This document shows positions 43,547 through 51,615 of a stretch of 64,000 nt of DNA, one piece after another. The position numbers and the translations under genes are program-made. The DNA lies in assembly GCA_015234425.1 (NCBI GenBank), contig JADGNE010000044.1, positions 62,001 to 126,000 of the forward strand. The letters run 5' to 3'. Source of the stretch: Devosia sp. (GTDB lineage Bacteria; Pseudomonadota; Alphaproteobacteria; Rhizobiales; Devosiaceae). Within the stretch, counting starts at the first letter, position 1. Each line of letters opens with the position of its first letter. Below the pieces are notes generated by a model, which worked only from the letters and a program-made list of their open reading frames with translations, had not been told where the DNA came from and ran no database searches.

Positions 43547-44476
43547 TTGTCAGCGTCCAAGCTTGCTTCAATCACCGGCGTGCTGCCGGCCCTGGTGACC
43601 CCGTTCGATGAGAACGAAAACTTCGACGAAGGGCGGATGCGCGCCGTCGTCGATTTCCTCATCGGCCGCGGCATCGATGGGCTTTATGTCACCGGCAGCA
43701 CCGGCGAAGCCTTCATGATGTCGCCCGAAGAGCGCAAGCGCGTGCTCGAAGTCGTCATCGACGAGACCAAGGGCCGGGTGCCGGTCATCGCCCATGTCGG
43801 CGCCATCAGCACGCACCACTCGTCCGATCTTGCCCGTCACGCCGAAAAGGCCGGCGCTGATGCGCTCTCGGCCGTGCCGCCCTTCTACTGGGGTTTTTCG
43901 CAGGACCAGGTCCTTTCCTACTACTCCGATATCACCGCTTCGACCGGCCTGCCGATGTGCGCCTACAACGTGCCGCTGGCCGGGCTCTTCGGCTTCGACA
44001 TGATCAAGCGTCTGGCCGAGATACCGGGCGTTGAAGGCATCAAGTACACCGCGACCACCCACCACGACATCATGCGCATCAAGGCCGAGATCGGTTCCGA
44101 TTTCGTGCTCTATTCGGGTGCCGACGAGATGGCGATGTCGGGCCTGCATTTTGGTGCCGACGGCATCATCGGCAGCTTCTACAATGCCATTCCCGAAATC
44201 TTCCTGGCGCTCTATGCGGCGGTCAAGGCCGGCGACATGGCCAAGGCCAAGGAGCTGCAGGAAGTGGGCAATGCCATCATCTTCTTCACTCTTCCCCGCA
44301 ATGCCATGGCTGCCCTCAAGCGCATGGTCACCTGGCAGGGTGCCGACGCCGGCTATTGCCGCAAGCCCTTCGGCAATTTCATGACCCAGGCCGAAGAAGA
44401 CCAGCTCAAGGCCGAATTCCGCGCCTTCAAGGCCGAGCGCAAGATCACGGGCGTCAATTTCCTCGACGTCATCTAG
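43547..44476 (+). CDS. N-acetylneuraminate lyase-like (NanA/DapA family) aldolase
   Basis: A 309-residue class-I aldolase TIM barrel. Catalytic residues match the NanA pattern: YVTGSTGEAFMM near residue 48, Tyr140 in AYNVPLAG, and the Schiff-base Lys166 in EGIKYTA. The segment VLYSGADEMAMSGLHFGADG is especially NanA-like. NanA cleaves sialic acid to N-acetylmannosamine and pyruvate. A related 2-keto-3-deoxy acid is equally possible. The start is TTG at 43547, 6 bases after GGAG. It is co-transcribed with the ABC importer. Confidence 0.84.
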   Translation: MSASKLASITGVLPALVTPFDENENFDEGRMRAVVDFLIGRGIDGLYVTGSTGEAFMMSPEERKRVLEVVIDETKGRVPVIAHVGAISTHHSSDLARHAEKAGADALSAVPPFYWGFSQDQVLSYYSDITASTGLPMCAYNVPLAGLFGFDMIKRLAEIPGVEGIKYTATTHHDIMRIKAEIGSDFVLYSGADEMAMSGLHFGADGIIGSFYNAIPEIFLALYAAVKAGDMAKAKELQEVGNAIIFFTLPRNAMAALKRMVTWQGADAGYCRKPFGNFMTQAEEDQLKAEFRAFKAERKITGVNFLDVI

Positions 44477-44486
44477 CCTCGATCTG

Positions 44487-44515
44487 CCCCATCGCCGGCA
44501 AGTCCGGCGGTGGGG
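44487..44515 (+). other. Hairpin after the NanA-like gene
   Basis: CCCCATCGCCGG (44487-44498) pairs with CCGGCGGTGGGG (44504-44515) with one mismatch and a 5-base loop. No T-run follows, so it may be an attenuation or mRNA-stability element within the operon. Confidence 0.45.
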
Positions 44516-44545
44516 TGACCGCGTTGCGAGGAGAGGGGCCGCGCA

Positions 44546-45439
44546 TTGTCAATCATCACTCCACTGGCGCTCAATGGCGACCGCTCGGTCCGCAGCGGCA
44601 GCGCGAAGGCGCTCGCCGATGCCATCAGGCGCGGCGGCGATCTGCGCATCCGCACTGCCTTCCGCCACAACGAACATATCGACCCCAGTTCACCCAATCC
44701 GGAGCTGGTCGACGAGGTCGCCGAATTCCGCCAGACGCTGCTGCTCGACGACCATTGGTCTGCCGGAATCATGACGCTGCGCATGCCGGTCGAAATCCCC
44801 ACCGGTTTCGGCCCCCGCCCGTCCATGTCGTTCTTCCTCTACAATCAGGATGGGCATCAGGCCATCGCGCGACCATTCCTCGATGGCCAGCCCGCTTCAG
44901 CCACACTTGGCCCATCGCCGCTCGATGATCACAGCGCCATGCCGCGCTATCACCAGTTCGACAGCTGGGACGCCGGCACCAACGCGCCGAGCAGCAATTT
45001 CATCTATGACTTCGAGAGCTACACCTTCCTCGTCAACGACCGTTGGCAGGAGGTTTACGCCCATGACAGCGCCGGCCATCCCGTCTCAGGTGCGCTCTCT
45101 GACCTGATCGACGCCTTTCAGCAGGGATGCCCGATCAAGCTCGCCATTTCCGGCCTCTGCGATGATCTCGCACCCGCGGCGCCGCTTACGCACGAAGTCT
45201 TCGTGCACGCCGGCTCCTGCTATTATTACACCGAGCAAAAGCTCTTCCTCACCGGCACGCACCCGGTCGTCCGCGTCCGCCCCGACATGCCGCTGCGCTA
45301 CACCAGCCAGGGCTGGGATTTCGGCTGGCTGGTCGCCCGCACCGATGGCGAGGTCGAGCGCTGGCTCTGCAATCCTTACACCCTCAAATTCGAGCGCAGC
45401 CGGACACGGCACGCCATCCGCTGGTTGATCGCACCGTGA
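44546..45439 (+). CDS. Unrecognised protein, 297 residues
   Basis: I do not recognise this family. The protein has no signal peptide or membrane segment. It is rich in aromatic residues and His/Asp (FRHNEHIDPSSPNPELVDEV, YHQFDSWDAGTNAPSSNFIY, HAGSCYYYTEQKLFLTGTHP), with many predicted beta strands, and ends in RHAIRWLIAP. The start is probably TTG at 44546, with GGAGAGGGG about 8 bases upstream. It lies between a NanA-like lyase and a hexapeptide acyltransferase and overlaps the latter by 4 bases, so it probably acts on the same sugar-like substrate. It could be a beta-rich sugar-binding or epimerase-like enzyme. Confidence 0.7.
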   Translation: MSIITPLALNGDRSVRSGSAKALADAIRRGGDLRIRTAFRHNEHIDPSSPNPELVDEVAEFRQTLLLDDHWSAGIMTLRMPVEIPTGFGPRPSMSFFLYNQDGHQAIARPFLDGQPASATLGPSPLDDHSAMPRYHQFDSWDAGTNAPSSNFIYDFESYTFLVNDRWQEVYAHDSAGHPVSGALSDLIDAFQQGCPIKLAISGLCDDLAPAAPLTHEVFVHAGSCYYYTEQKLFLTGTHPVVRVRPDMPLRYTSQGWDFGWLVARTDGEVERWLCNPYTLKFERSRTRHAIRWLIAP

Positions 45440-46130
45440 AATTTGATAACGCCAAGATTGGCGAAAACACCATCATCGAGCCCGACGTTTCCATCGGCTT
45501 CCGCTACCACTCCGAGTGTGGCCCGGCCACGATCGGCAGCCATGGCATCGTGCGCAAGGGCACGATCATCTATGGCGATGTCCGCATTGGCGATCATTTT
45601 CAGAGCGGGCACCACACGGTGATCCGCGCCAAGGTGGCGATGGGTGATTTCTGTGCCATCGGCAATGGCTCGACCATCGAGGGGCTGGTGCGCATGGGGC
45701 AGGGCGTCCGAATAATGTCCCATGTCTACATCCCCTCCCGCACCTGGTTCGGAGACCACATCTTTGTCGGGCCGGGCACGAAATTCCTCAATGAGCGCCT
45801 CCCCGGGCGTCTCGACGATCCGCCGACGCCGCGCGGCGCGACATCGAGGATGATGTCATGATCGGCGGCGGTGTCACTGTCCTTCCCGGTGTCACTATTG
45901 GCGAGCGCAGTTTTGTCGCGGCCGGGGCCGTCGTTACGCGCGACGTGCCACCCCGCAGTCTCGTGATCGGGCCAAAAGGCGAGTGCCGCATCCTGCCGCC
46001 GCATCTCGATCGTCCCAACAGTCTGCGGCTGTGCGAAGCGCCGACCGATCTCTGGCATCCCGAAACAGATATTGCCGGACTTCACTGGCCGAGCGACTGG
46101 GCCGAAAGCTGGGAAGGGGTAACACAATGA
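45436..46130 (+). pseudogene. Hexapeptide-repeat acyltransferase, interrupted by a -1 frameshift
   Basis: The left-handed beta-helix sugar O/N-acetyltransferase is split. Part 1 (45436-45861, 141 residues) has hexapeptide turns such as IGENTIIEPDVSIG and VFVGPGTKF-like [17 protein letters not shown], then runs into [13 protein letters not shown] and stops. Part 2 (45858-46130, 90 residues) continues [20 protein letters not shown]. Intact relatives read [15 protein letters not shown]. Restoring one base near 45840 (GCGAC-ATCGAG) rejoins the frames. The stop and restart form ATGA, so two polypeptides might be made. A real inactivation, a sequencing error or a split-protein arrangement are all possible. 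Confidence 0.8.
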
Positions 46131-47221
46131 CCGCCACCAGCACCCGGATTTCGGGCAATTGGGCGTCCCTGCTGTTGCCGATCAACAGCGACGACAGCAT
46201 CGACTTTGCCCGGCTCTGGGACGCGATGGATGTGCTCGTCGCCGCCGGGGTCGACGGCATCTATTCCAACGGTACCGCCTCGGAATTTTACACCCAGAGC
46301 GAAGCCGAGTTCGACCGCATCCAGGAGATGCTGGCCAACCGCTGCACCGCCGCCGGCCAGCCCTTCATCATCGGCGCGTGCCACACTGATGCCCGCCAGT
46401 CGCTGGACCGCGTACGCCGTGTGGTCGCTCTCAAACCCCTCGCCATGCAGGTCATCCTGCCTGACTGGTGGCCGGTCGGCGTCGACGAAGCCCGTGATTT
46501 TCTCATGCAGGCTTCAGAGGCCGCGGCCGGCATCCCGCTCATTCTCTACAATCCGCCCCACGCCAAGCGCGTGCTCACCCCGGCCGAGATCGCCGAGGCG
46601 ACGCGCGGCACCGCCGTCACCGCCACCAAGCTGACGCTGGGCGGGGAGGGGTGGTACGAGGAAGCGCGCCAGCATTTGTCCCATCTCGGCGTGTTCGTTC
46701 CTGGCCATCATCTGGCGACCGGTATGCGCGAGGGCGTCGCCGCTGGTGCCTTTTCCAATGTGGCCTGTCTCTCGCCCATTGGAGCCCAGCGCTGGACCGA
46801 GATGATGAAGACCGACCTTGAGGCCGCCCTCGATATCGAGACGCGCATCAAGGCTTTCGTCATGGGCCATATCCTGCCCTTTGCCGAGCAAGGCTATTCC
46901 AATGCCGCGCTCGACAAACTGCTCGCCGCCATTGGCGGCTGGGCCGATGTGGGCACGCGCCTGCGCGGACCCTATCGCTCCATTGATCCGGATGCGGCGA
47001 CGACGCTGCGCGCCATCGCCCATAAAATGATCCCGGAGATCATGACCCCATATAGGCCCGCACATCGGCGCGCGCGGCATCGACCAGATCGCGCGCTGTG
47101 TCATGGAAAAGGGCATTGCGCTGCTGCTCTGTCAGCCCCAGCTGCCGCGCCCCGCGCTTCATCGCCCGCAATTGCTCATAGCGGATATAGGTCATGCGGC
47201 TATCGCAATGACCGAGATTGA
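46127..47221 (+). CDS. DapA-family lyase/synthase with antisense-encoded C-terminal extension
   Basis: A 364-residue class-I aldolase. Active-site matches are [13 protein letters not shown] near residue 45, Tyr141 in LYNPPHA and the Schiff-base Lys168 in [10 protein letters not shown]. The family includes dihydrodipicolinate synthase and 2-keto-3-deoxy-sugar-acid aldolases. The conserved barrel ends near residue 305 (MIPEIM). The last ~60 residues (rich in Arg, His and Ala) lie antisense to the amidohydrolase gene and look non-homologous, as if a stop had been lost. The ATG overlaps the previous stop. Confidence 0.78.
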   Translation: MTATSTRISGNWASLLLPINSDDSIDFARLWDAMDVLVAAGVDGIYSNGTASEFYTQSEAEFDRIQEMLANRCTAAGQPFIIGACHTDARQSLDRVRRVVALKPLAMQVILPDWWPVGVDEARDFLMQASEAAAGIPLILYNPPHAKRVLTPAEIAEATRGTAVTATKLTLGGEGWYEEARQHLSHLGVFVPGHHLATGMREGVAAGAFSNVACLSPIGAQRWTEMMKTDLEAALDIETRIKAFVMGHILPFAEQGYSNAALDKLLAAIGGWADVGTRLRGPYRSIDPDAATTLRAIAHKMIPEIMTPYRPAHRRARHRPDRALCHGKGHCAAALSAPAAAPRASSPAIAHSGYRSCGYRNDRD

Positions 47222-48083
47222 GGCTGTGATTACTGTCCGAGAGGAAGGCCCAAGCGTAGCCGAAGGCGATATATTTGCCGCGCACCGGGCCGATCATGTC
47301 GTCGCTGCCATACATCACCCGGTCGACGCCCACCCCGGTATAGAGCGCGTCGAGCGCATCGGACTCGCAGACGGTGGAGGTGTCGTACCAGACATTGGGC
47401 AGGCCCCTGAGGCTCGCCGCCGCCTTCTCGATGGCCCAGGACGAATAGGACCGGGCGCAATGGGCGAGGATCCAGCGTACGCGCGGGTATTTCTCGCTCA
47501 ATCGACGGATCTCGCTGATATTGTCCGGATCCGAAATCGCCTTGCGCTTGGAGATGTGCATCATCACGATCAGCCCCAGCCTGTCGGCCAGCGCGATCTG
47601 ATGCTCGGGCAGGAAGTCGGTGATCGAGGCTTCCGGCGGATCCCCATTGGTGGCGTAGACCAGATAGGGCTTTAGGCCGATGGCGCCGGTGCGTCGGAGC
47701 GTCTCGAGAATGTCGCCCTCGTTCATCCCCGGATGCACCATCATCAGCGCGGCGGAGTCTTGCGCCTTCTCCATCTCGGCGGCCACGTAGATATTGGACG
47801 CTTCGAAATCGCATTTCCCGGCGAACGGGAACGGAAACCCCAGTCGCTCGATCTGGCGCCCCGGCATCATCGCGGCGTCCACCGCGTCCGCCAGTTCCTT
47901 GGTCACTTCCGGAAAGTGCTTGCCGATGCTGGCTGCATACGGGCCGGTTTCCTTGTCCGGATTGATGTTGAAGGCCCAGCGATAAATATGGGTGTGCACG
48001 TCAAACACCTTGGCGGGAACAAAGGCGTCCAGCTCTTCGGCCCAAATGCGCCGATCCAGATCGTTTGGCTCAAAATCACCCAT
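47040..48083 (-). CDS. Amidohydrolase-family metal-dependent hydrolase
   Basis: A 347-residue amidohydrolase-superfamily TIM barrel. The first-strand metal motif is FDVHTHIYRW (residues 27-36). Other landmarks are MMHISKRKAISD, WILAHCARSYSSW and RVMYGSDDMIGPV, where the final Asp is the likely catalytic base. The overall pattern resembles the Amidohydro_2/uronate-isomerase-like group. Its C-terminus ([10 protein letters not shown]) looks complete, so the 182-bp overlap with the converging DapA-like gene belongs to this one. It is divergent from the aminotransferase gene. Confidence 0.84.
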   Translation of the reverse strand: MGDFEPNDLDRRIWAEELDAFVPAKVFDVHTHIYRWAFNINPDKETGPYAASIGKHFPEVTKELADAVDAAMMPGRQIERLGFPFPFAGKCDFEASNIYVAAEMEKAQDSAALMMVHPGMNEGDILETLRRTGAIGLKPYLVYATNGDPPEASITDFLPEHQIALADRLGLIVMMHISKRKAISDPDNISEIRRLSEKYPRVRWILAHCARSYSSWAIEKAAASLRGLPNVWYDTSTVCESDALDALYTGVGVDRVMYGSDDMIGPVRGKYIAFGYAWAFLSDSNHSLNLGHCDSRMTYIRYEQLRAMKRGARQLGLTEQQRNALFHDTARDLVDAARADVRAYMGS

Positions 48084-48111
48084 GATATCCTCCCTTTAGG
48101 CTTGAACTATC

Positions 48112-48135
48112 ATGTTACACTGATAACATTATAAT
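48112..48135 (+). promoter_or_regulatory. Promoter -10 with ATGTTA-n6-TAACAT operator
   Basis: A perfect TATAAT (48130-48135) lies 23 bases before the GTG start at 48159. Immediately upstream, an inverted repeat ATGTTA (48112-48117) / TAACAT (48124-48129) fills the -35/-10 spacer. Its position would allow repression of the aminotransferase gene and perhaps the divergent amidohydrolase gene. Confidence 0.55.
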
Positions 48136-48158
48136 CAAGCGTTTTGAGGAGGATTGGC

Positions 48159-49463
48159 GTGGGTAAGGGACAGGATTTGTGGCGCAGGGCCAAGGAGATC
48201 ATTCCGGGAGGCAACATGCTGTTGTCCAAGCGCCCGGAAATGTTCCTGCCCGATCAGTGGCCGGCTTATTTCAGCAAGTCCAAGGGGTGCCACGTGTGGG
48301 ATCTCGACGGCCGCGAGCTGATCGACATGACCATCATGGGCGTCGGCGCCAACACACTGGGCTATGGCAATGATCGCGTCGATGCCGCCGTGGTCGAGGT
48401 GGTGGCCAAGGGCAATATGTCGACGCTCAACGCCCCCGAGGAAGTGGCGCTGGCCGAAAAGCTGATCGAGCTCCACCCCTGGGCCGACATGGCCCGCTTC
48501 GCCCGCACCGGCGGCGAAGCCAATGCCATCGCCATCCGCATTGCCCGCGCCGCGTCCGGTCGCGATGGCGTCGCCATCTGCGGCTATCACGGCTGGCACG
48601 ACTGGTATCTCGCCTCCAATCTTGGCGCCGACGACAGCCTTGCGGGCCACCTCCTGCCAGGGCTCGATCCCAATGGCGTGCCCCGCAATCTGCGCGGTAC
48701 CGTCTATCCCTTTGCCTACAATGACATTCCGGCCCTCGAGGCGGTGATCGCCACCGGCCAGGTCGGCGTCATCATGATGGAAGTCTCGCGAAACTTCGAT
48801 CCGCCCGCTGGCTATCTCGAGCGCGTGCGCGAGCTAGCCACGGCCAATGGCATCGTGCTGATCTTTGACGAATGCACTTCCGGTTTCCGCCAGAGCTTTG
48901 GCGGGCTGCACAAGAATTTCGGCGTCGATCCCGACATGGCCGTGTTCGGCAAGGCGCTCGGCAACGGCTATGCCGTCACCGCCATCATCGGCCGTCGCGC
49001 GGTCATGGAAGCGGCCCAGTCGAGCTTTATCAGCTCCACCTTCTGGACCGAGCGCATCGGCTCGGCGGCAGGGGTTGCGACCCTTGCCGTGATGGAGGAA
49101 ACCCGCCCGTGGGAGACCATCACCGCCATCGGCCTCGACATTACCGCGCGCTGGAAGGCGCTGGCTGAAAAGCACGGTCTCAAGCTCACCACGTCTGGCC
49201 TTCCGGCATTGACCAGCTTCAATTTCGCCGGCCCCAACGCAGCGGCGTACAAGACATTGATCAGCCAGGAAATGCTCGATAAGGGCTATCTGGCTGCCAA
49301 CAGCGTCTACACCTGCACCGCCCACACGCCGGATATTGTCGATGGCTATTTCGACGCCCTCGATCCGGTCTTTGCCCTCATTGCCGAGTGCGAAAACGGG
49401 CGCGATGTGATGGGCCTGCTGCGCGGCCCCATCTGCCATGCCAGCTTCAAGCGGCTCAACTAG
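48159..49463 (+). CDS. Class-III PLP aminotransferase, glutamate-1-semialdehyde aminomutase-like
   Basis: A 434-residue enzyme. It has WRRAKEIIPGGNMLLSKRPE at the N-terminus, FARTGGEANAIAIRIARAAS, YHGWHDW, IFDECTSGFRQSFGG and the PLP lysine in VFGKALGNGYAVTAIIGR. I choose GTG 48159 because AGGAGG ends 6 bases upstream; a TTG at 48144 lies before that site. Relatives act in amino-sugar and nonulosonic-acid pathways as well as tetrapyrrole synthesis, so the role is open. It is followed by a ureidoglycolate-lyase-like gene. Confidence 0.85.
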   Translation: MGKGQDLWRRAKEIIPGGNMLLSKRPEMFLPDQWPAYFSKSKGCHVWDLDGRELIDMTIMGVGANTLGYGNDRVDAAVVEVVAKGNMSTLNAPEEVALAEKLIELHPWADMARFARTGGEANAIAIRIARAASGRDGVAICGYHGWHDWYLASNLGADDSLAGHLLPGLDPNGVPRNLRGTVYPFAYNDIPALEAVIATGQVGVIMMEVSRNFDPPAGYLERVRELATANGIVLIFDECTSGFRQSFGGLHKNFGVDPDMAVFGKALGNGYAVTAIIGRRAVMEAAQSSFISSTFWTERIGSAAGVATLAVMEETRPWETITAIGLDITARWKALAEKHGLKLTTSGLPALTSFNFAGPNAAAYKTLISQEMLDKGYLAANSVYTCTAHTPDIVDGYFDALDPVFALIAECENGRDVMGLLRGPICHASFKRLN

Positions 49464-49473
49464 GTCAACGCCC

Positions 49474-49947
49474 ATGTCGATCACACTCAAGGCCCAGCCG
49501 CTTACTGCTGCCGCCATCGCCCCCTATGTCACCCTCCTGGGCTCGGACGACGGCAAGGCCCGCGTCATCCCCGAAGTGATGGACAAGGACGACGTCGCCG
49601 GTGCCCATGCCTTCACCGTGCTTTGCCCGCAACCTGTCACCGGCGCGATCTCCATCACTGCGCTGGAGCGTCATCCGCACTCGACGCAGAGTTTTGTGCC
49701 GCTGAAGGCTGGTCGCTGGCTGGTGCTGGTTGCGCCCACTGCCGCTGATGGCTCGCCCGATCTCTCCGGCGCCAAGGCGTTCCTCGCGGGTCCGGAAGAC
49801 GCCATCTGCATTGGCCAGGATGTCTGGCATGCCGGACTTACCGTGCTCGATCAGCCGGCCCAGTTCGGCATGATCATGTGGAAGGCCGAGAGCGAAGAAG
49901 ACGGCATTCTCTTCCGGCTCGACGCACCGATCTCAGTCGAGATCTAG
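49474..49947 (+). CDS. Ureidoglycolate lyase (AllA)-like protein
   Basis: A 157-residue cupin-like protein. Family landmarks are LERHPHSTQSFVPLKAGRWL and GPEDAICIGQDVWHAGLTVL. AllA splits ureidoglycolate to glyoxylate and urea in allantoin use, but no other allantoin gene is close. The family is also found in unrelated catabolic operons. It lies 10 bases after the aminotransferase gene. Its 3' end overlaps a converging small gene by 15 bases. Confidence 0.83.
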   Translation: MSITLKAQPLTAAAIAPYVTLLGSDDGKARVIPEVMDKDDVAGAHAFTVLCPQPVTGAISITALERHPHSTQSFVPLKAGRWLVLVAPTAADGSPDLSGAKAFLAGPEDAICIGQDVWHAGLTVLDQPAQFGMIMWKAESEEDGILFRLDAPISVEI

Positions 49948-50241
49948 GTCCAGATCACTATCCGAGACCACCCGCTGCTCCGCTTCGTCGTCGACGAATT
50001 GGGGTGGCGGGCGCGTCGACACATAGCAGCCCGCGCGTTCGAGGAGCTCACGCGCTTCGGCCATATAGCCAATATAGTGCCCGGTCCATTCCTCGCTCTC
50101 CCACGCCTCCGGCGGGAGCAGGGCCTTCTTGCGCTCGCGATCGAAATCCTCGAGACGCCCGTCAATCGAGGCCCAGGCCCGGGCAAAGCGTTCCACCACT
50201 TCTTCACTGAAGCTCGAATTTGGCGGTGCGGGCTTTCTCAT
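49933..50241 (-). CDS. Small hypothetical protein
   Basis: A 102-residue frame (ATG 50241) with coherent helical content: SFSEEVVERFARAWASIDGR, DFDRERKKALLPPEAWESEE and YMAEARELLERAGCYV. It ends in an acidic tail (SDSDLDLDLD). Charge pattern and composition look coding, whereas plus-strand frames over the same DNA do not. A start 32 codons upstream is possible. I do not recognise the family. The 3' end overlaps the ureidoglycolate-lyase-like gene by 15 bases. Confidence 0.55.
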   Translation of the reverse strand: MRKPAPPNSSFSEEVVERFARAWASIDGRLEDFDRERKKALLPPEAWESEEWTGHYIGYMAEARELLERAGCYVSTRPPPQFVDDEAEQRVVSDSDLDLDLD

Positions 50242-50480
50242 CGGCGGGACCCCAAATCGGTGCGGGACAAATCGCCCAGACCCATCTCGTACAAAACTTG
50301 GCGTCGTCGCGGAAGGGGCGTCGGGCCCGCTATGCATCCGGGAGATTTCGCCGATTTCTTGGGCTTGTACTGGTAGCTTAACTATCTCCGGCGTTCTTTC
50401 TGCAAATTGTACTAATATTGGGTAGGAATATTACGTGCTTTGCAGAGCATAAGTGGTCTTCCTCGCATAGTGGCAGGACA

Positions 50481-51332
50481 ATGGGCGGCGCATCTATTAA
50501 TTTCAGTCCCATCGGGCAAGGCAATCTCTCGGTTGCCGCTGAACTGCTGAGAGAAGGGTTCCCCAAGCATCAGGGCGAATTCTGGGAGCGTTCTCTCAAG
50601 TCGGTATTCGCGTATTCGGACGCCTGGGGCCTGGGGTCTCCCGGCCATGTCATGCACGTTGATGGCGAGCCCGTCGGCGTGTTGCTGACCATCGGAAGGC
50701 GGACAGCCGATGGCCCGAAGATCGTCAATCTTTCGAGCTGGTATGTGCGCCCGAAATTTCGCTGGCTGGCCCCGCGCATGCTGATGCGTGCCACGTCGGA
50801 CCCCTCGACCACCTATACAGATCTCACCGCCTCCGAGGAGGCTGCCAAGCTCAACAAGCTGCTGGGTTTCCGGACGATCACCGAGACCGTGGCCTATCTC
50901 ATCCTGCCGATGACAGCGTTCGCGACCCGGCCGGGTACGCGCGTCGTTCCGGTGTCGGCACGCTCCATGGCGCGGCTCGATCCCGCCGACAGGACGATGC
51001 TCGAATTTCACGCTCAGCTCGATTGCATCTGCGCCGTGCTTGAAGACGAAGCGGGATCGAGCCCGCTGATCTTCACGCGCACCTCGCGCCGCGGCGTGCC
51101 GTTTGCCCGGCTGATCTATGCACGGGACAGGGGCGTGGCCCAGGCGGCAAGGGGCGCGATTGCCCGCTTCCTGATGCTGCGGGGCCTGTTCCTGCTCTGT
51201 CTCTTCGTCAATCGCGGCGAACCCATTCCCAGCGGATGGTTCGGCGGCGGCTCGCCGGTGCAGGTGAAGGGCGAATGGAACGATGGCCGCATCGATGCGG
51301 CCTATTCAGAACTGGCATTTTTGGGCCTCTAG
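50481..51332 (+). CDS. GNAT-like acyltransferase of the carrier-protein cassette
   Basis: A 283-residue protein. The first ~150 residues have the strand-helix pattern of the GNAT fold (LSVAAELLREGFPKHQGEFW, HVDGEPVGVLLTIGRR, WYVRPKFRWLAPRMLMRA, DLTASEEAAKLNKLLGFRTI). The remainder is less conserved. There is no signal peptide. ATG 50481 follows AGGA. Position just before an acyl carrier protein suggests it transfers an acyl or aminoacyl group to or from the carrier. That role is inferred. Confidence 0.72.
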   Translation: MGGASINFSPIGQGNLSVAAELLREGFPKHQGEFWERSLKSVFAYSDAWGLGSPGHVMHVDGEPVGVLLTIGRRTADGPKIVNLSSWYVRPKFRWLAPRMLMRATSDPSTTYTDLTASEEAAKLNKLLGFRTITETVAYLILPMTAFATRPGTRVVPVSARSMARLDPADRTMLEFHAQLDCICAVLEDEAGSSPLIFTRTSRRGVPFARLIYARDRGVAQAARGAIARFLMLRGLFLLCLFVNRGEPIPSGWFGGGSPVQVKGEWNDGRIDAAYSELAFLGL

Positions 51333-51351
51333 GGCCAATCGGGGGACTATT

Positions 51352-51615
51352 GTGAGTGCAGTGACCATGCTCGTCGAGGACGATATTGAATCAATTGTCT
51401 ATGGCTACCTCCGCGAGCGCTTTCCGGCGCTTGCGGACTGCGATGCCGATACGCCGCTGATCGAGACGGGGGCGCTCGATTCCCTCGGCTTCCTTGAGCT
51501 GATGATGTTTCTCAGCGAGAAATTCGGCATCGAACTCACCGATGATGACTTTGACCCGAGCAATCTCGAAACGCCCGGCAGCATCATCGCCTTCATCCGG
51601 CGGAACACCCGTTGA
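51352..51615 (+). CDS. Acyl carrier protein
   Basis: An 87-residue carrier protein. The phosphopantetheine site is Ser44 in TGALDSLGFLELMMFL, followed by the acidic helix FGIELTDDDFDPSNL. The start is GTG 51352, 5 bases after GGGGGA, or ATG 51367. Its TGA overlaps the TTG start of the ligase gene, so the two are translationally coupled. The carrier is separate from fatty-acid synthesis genes, marking a dedicated pathway. Confidence 0.88.
   Translation: MSAVTMLVEDDIESIVYGYLRERFPALADCDADTPLIETGALDSLGFLELMMFLSEKFGIELTDDDFDPSNLETPGSIIAFIRRNTR

Noticed and set aside
49878..50376. Two plus-strand frames over the small hypothetical gene
   Set aside because: They are Arg/Pro-rich with no coherent secondary structure, whereas the minus-strand frame has regular amphipathic helices and an acidic tail.
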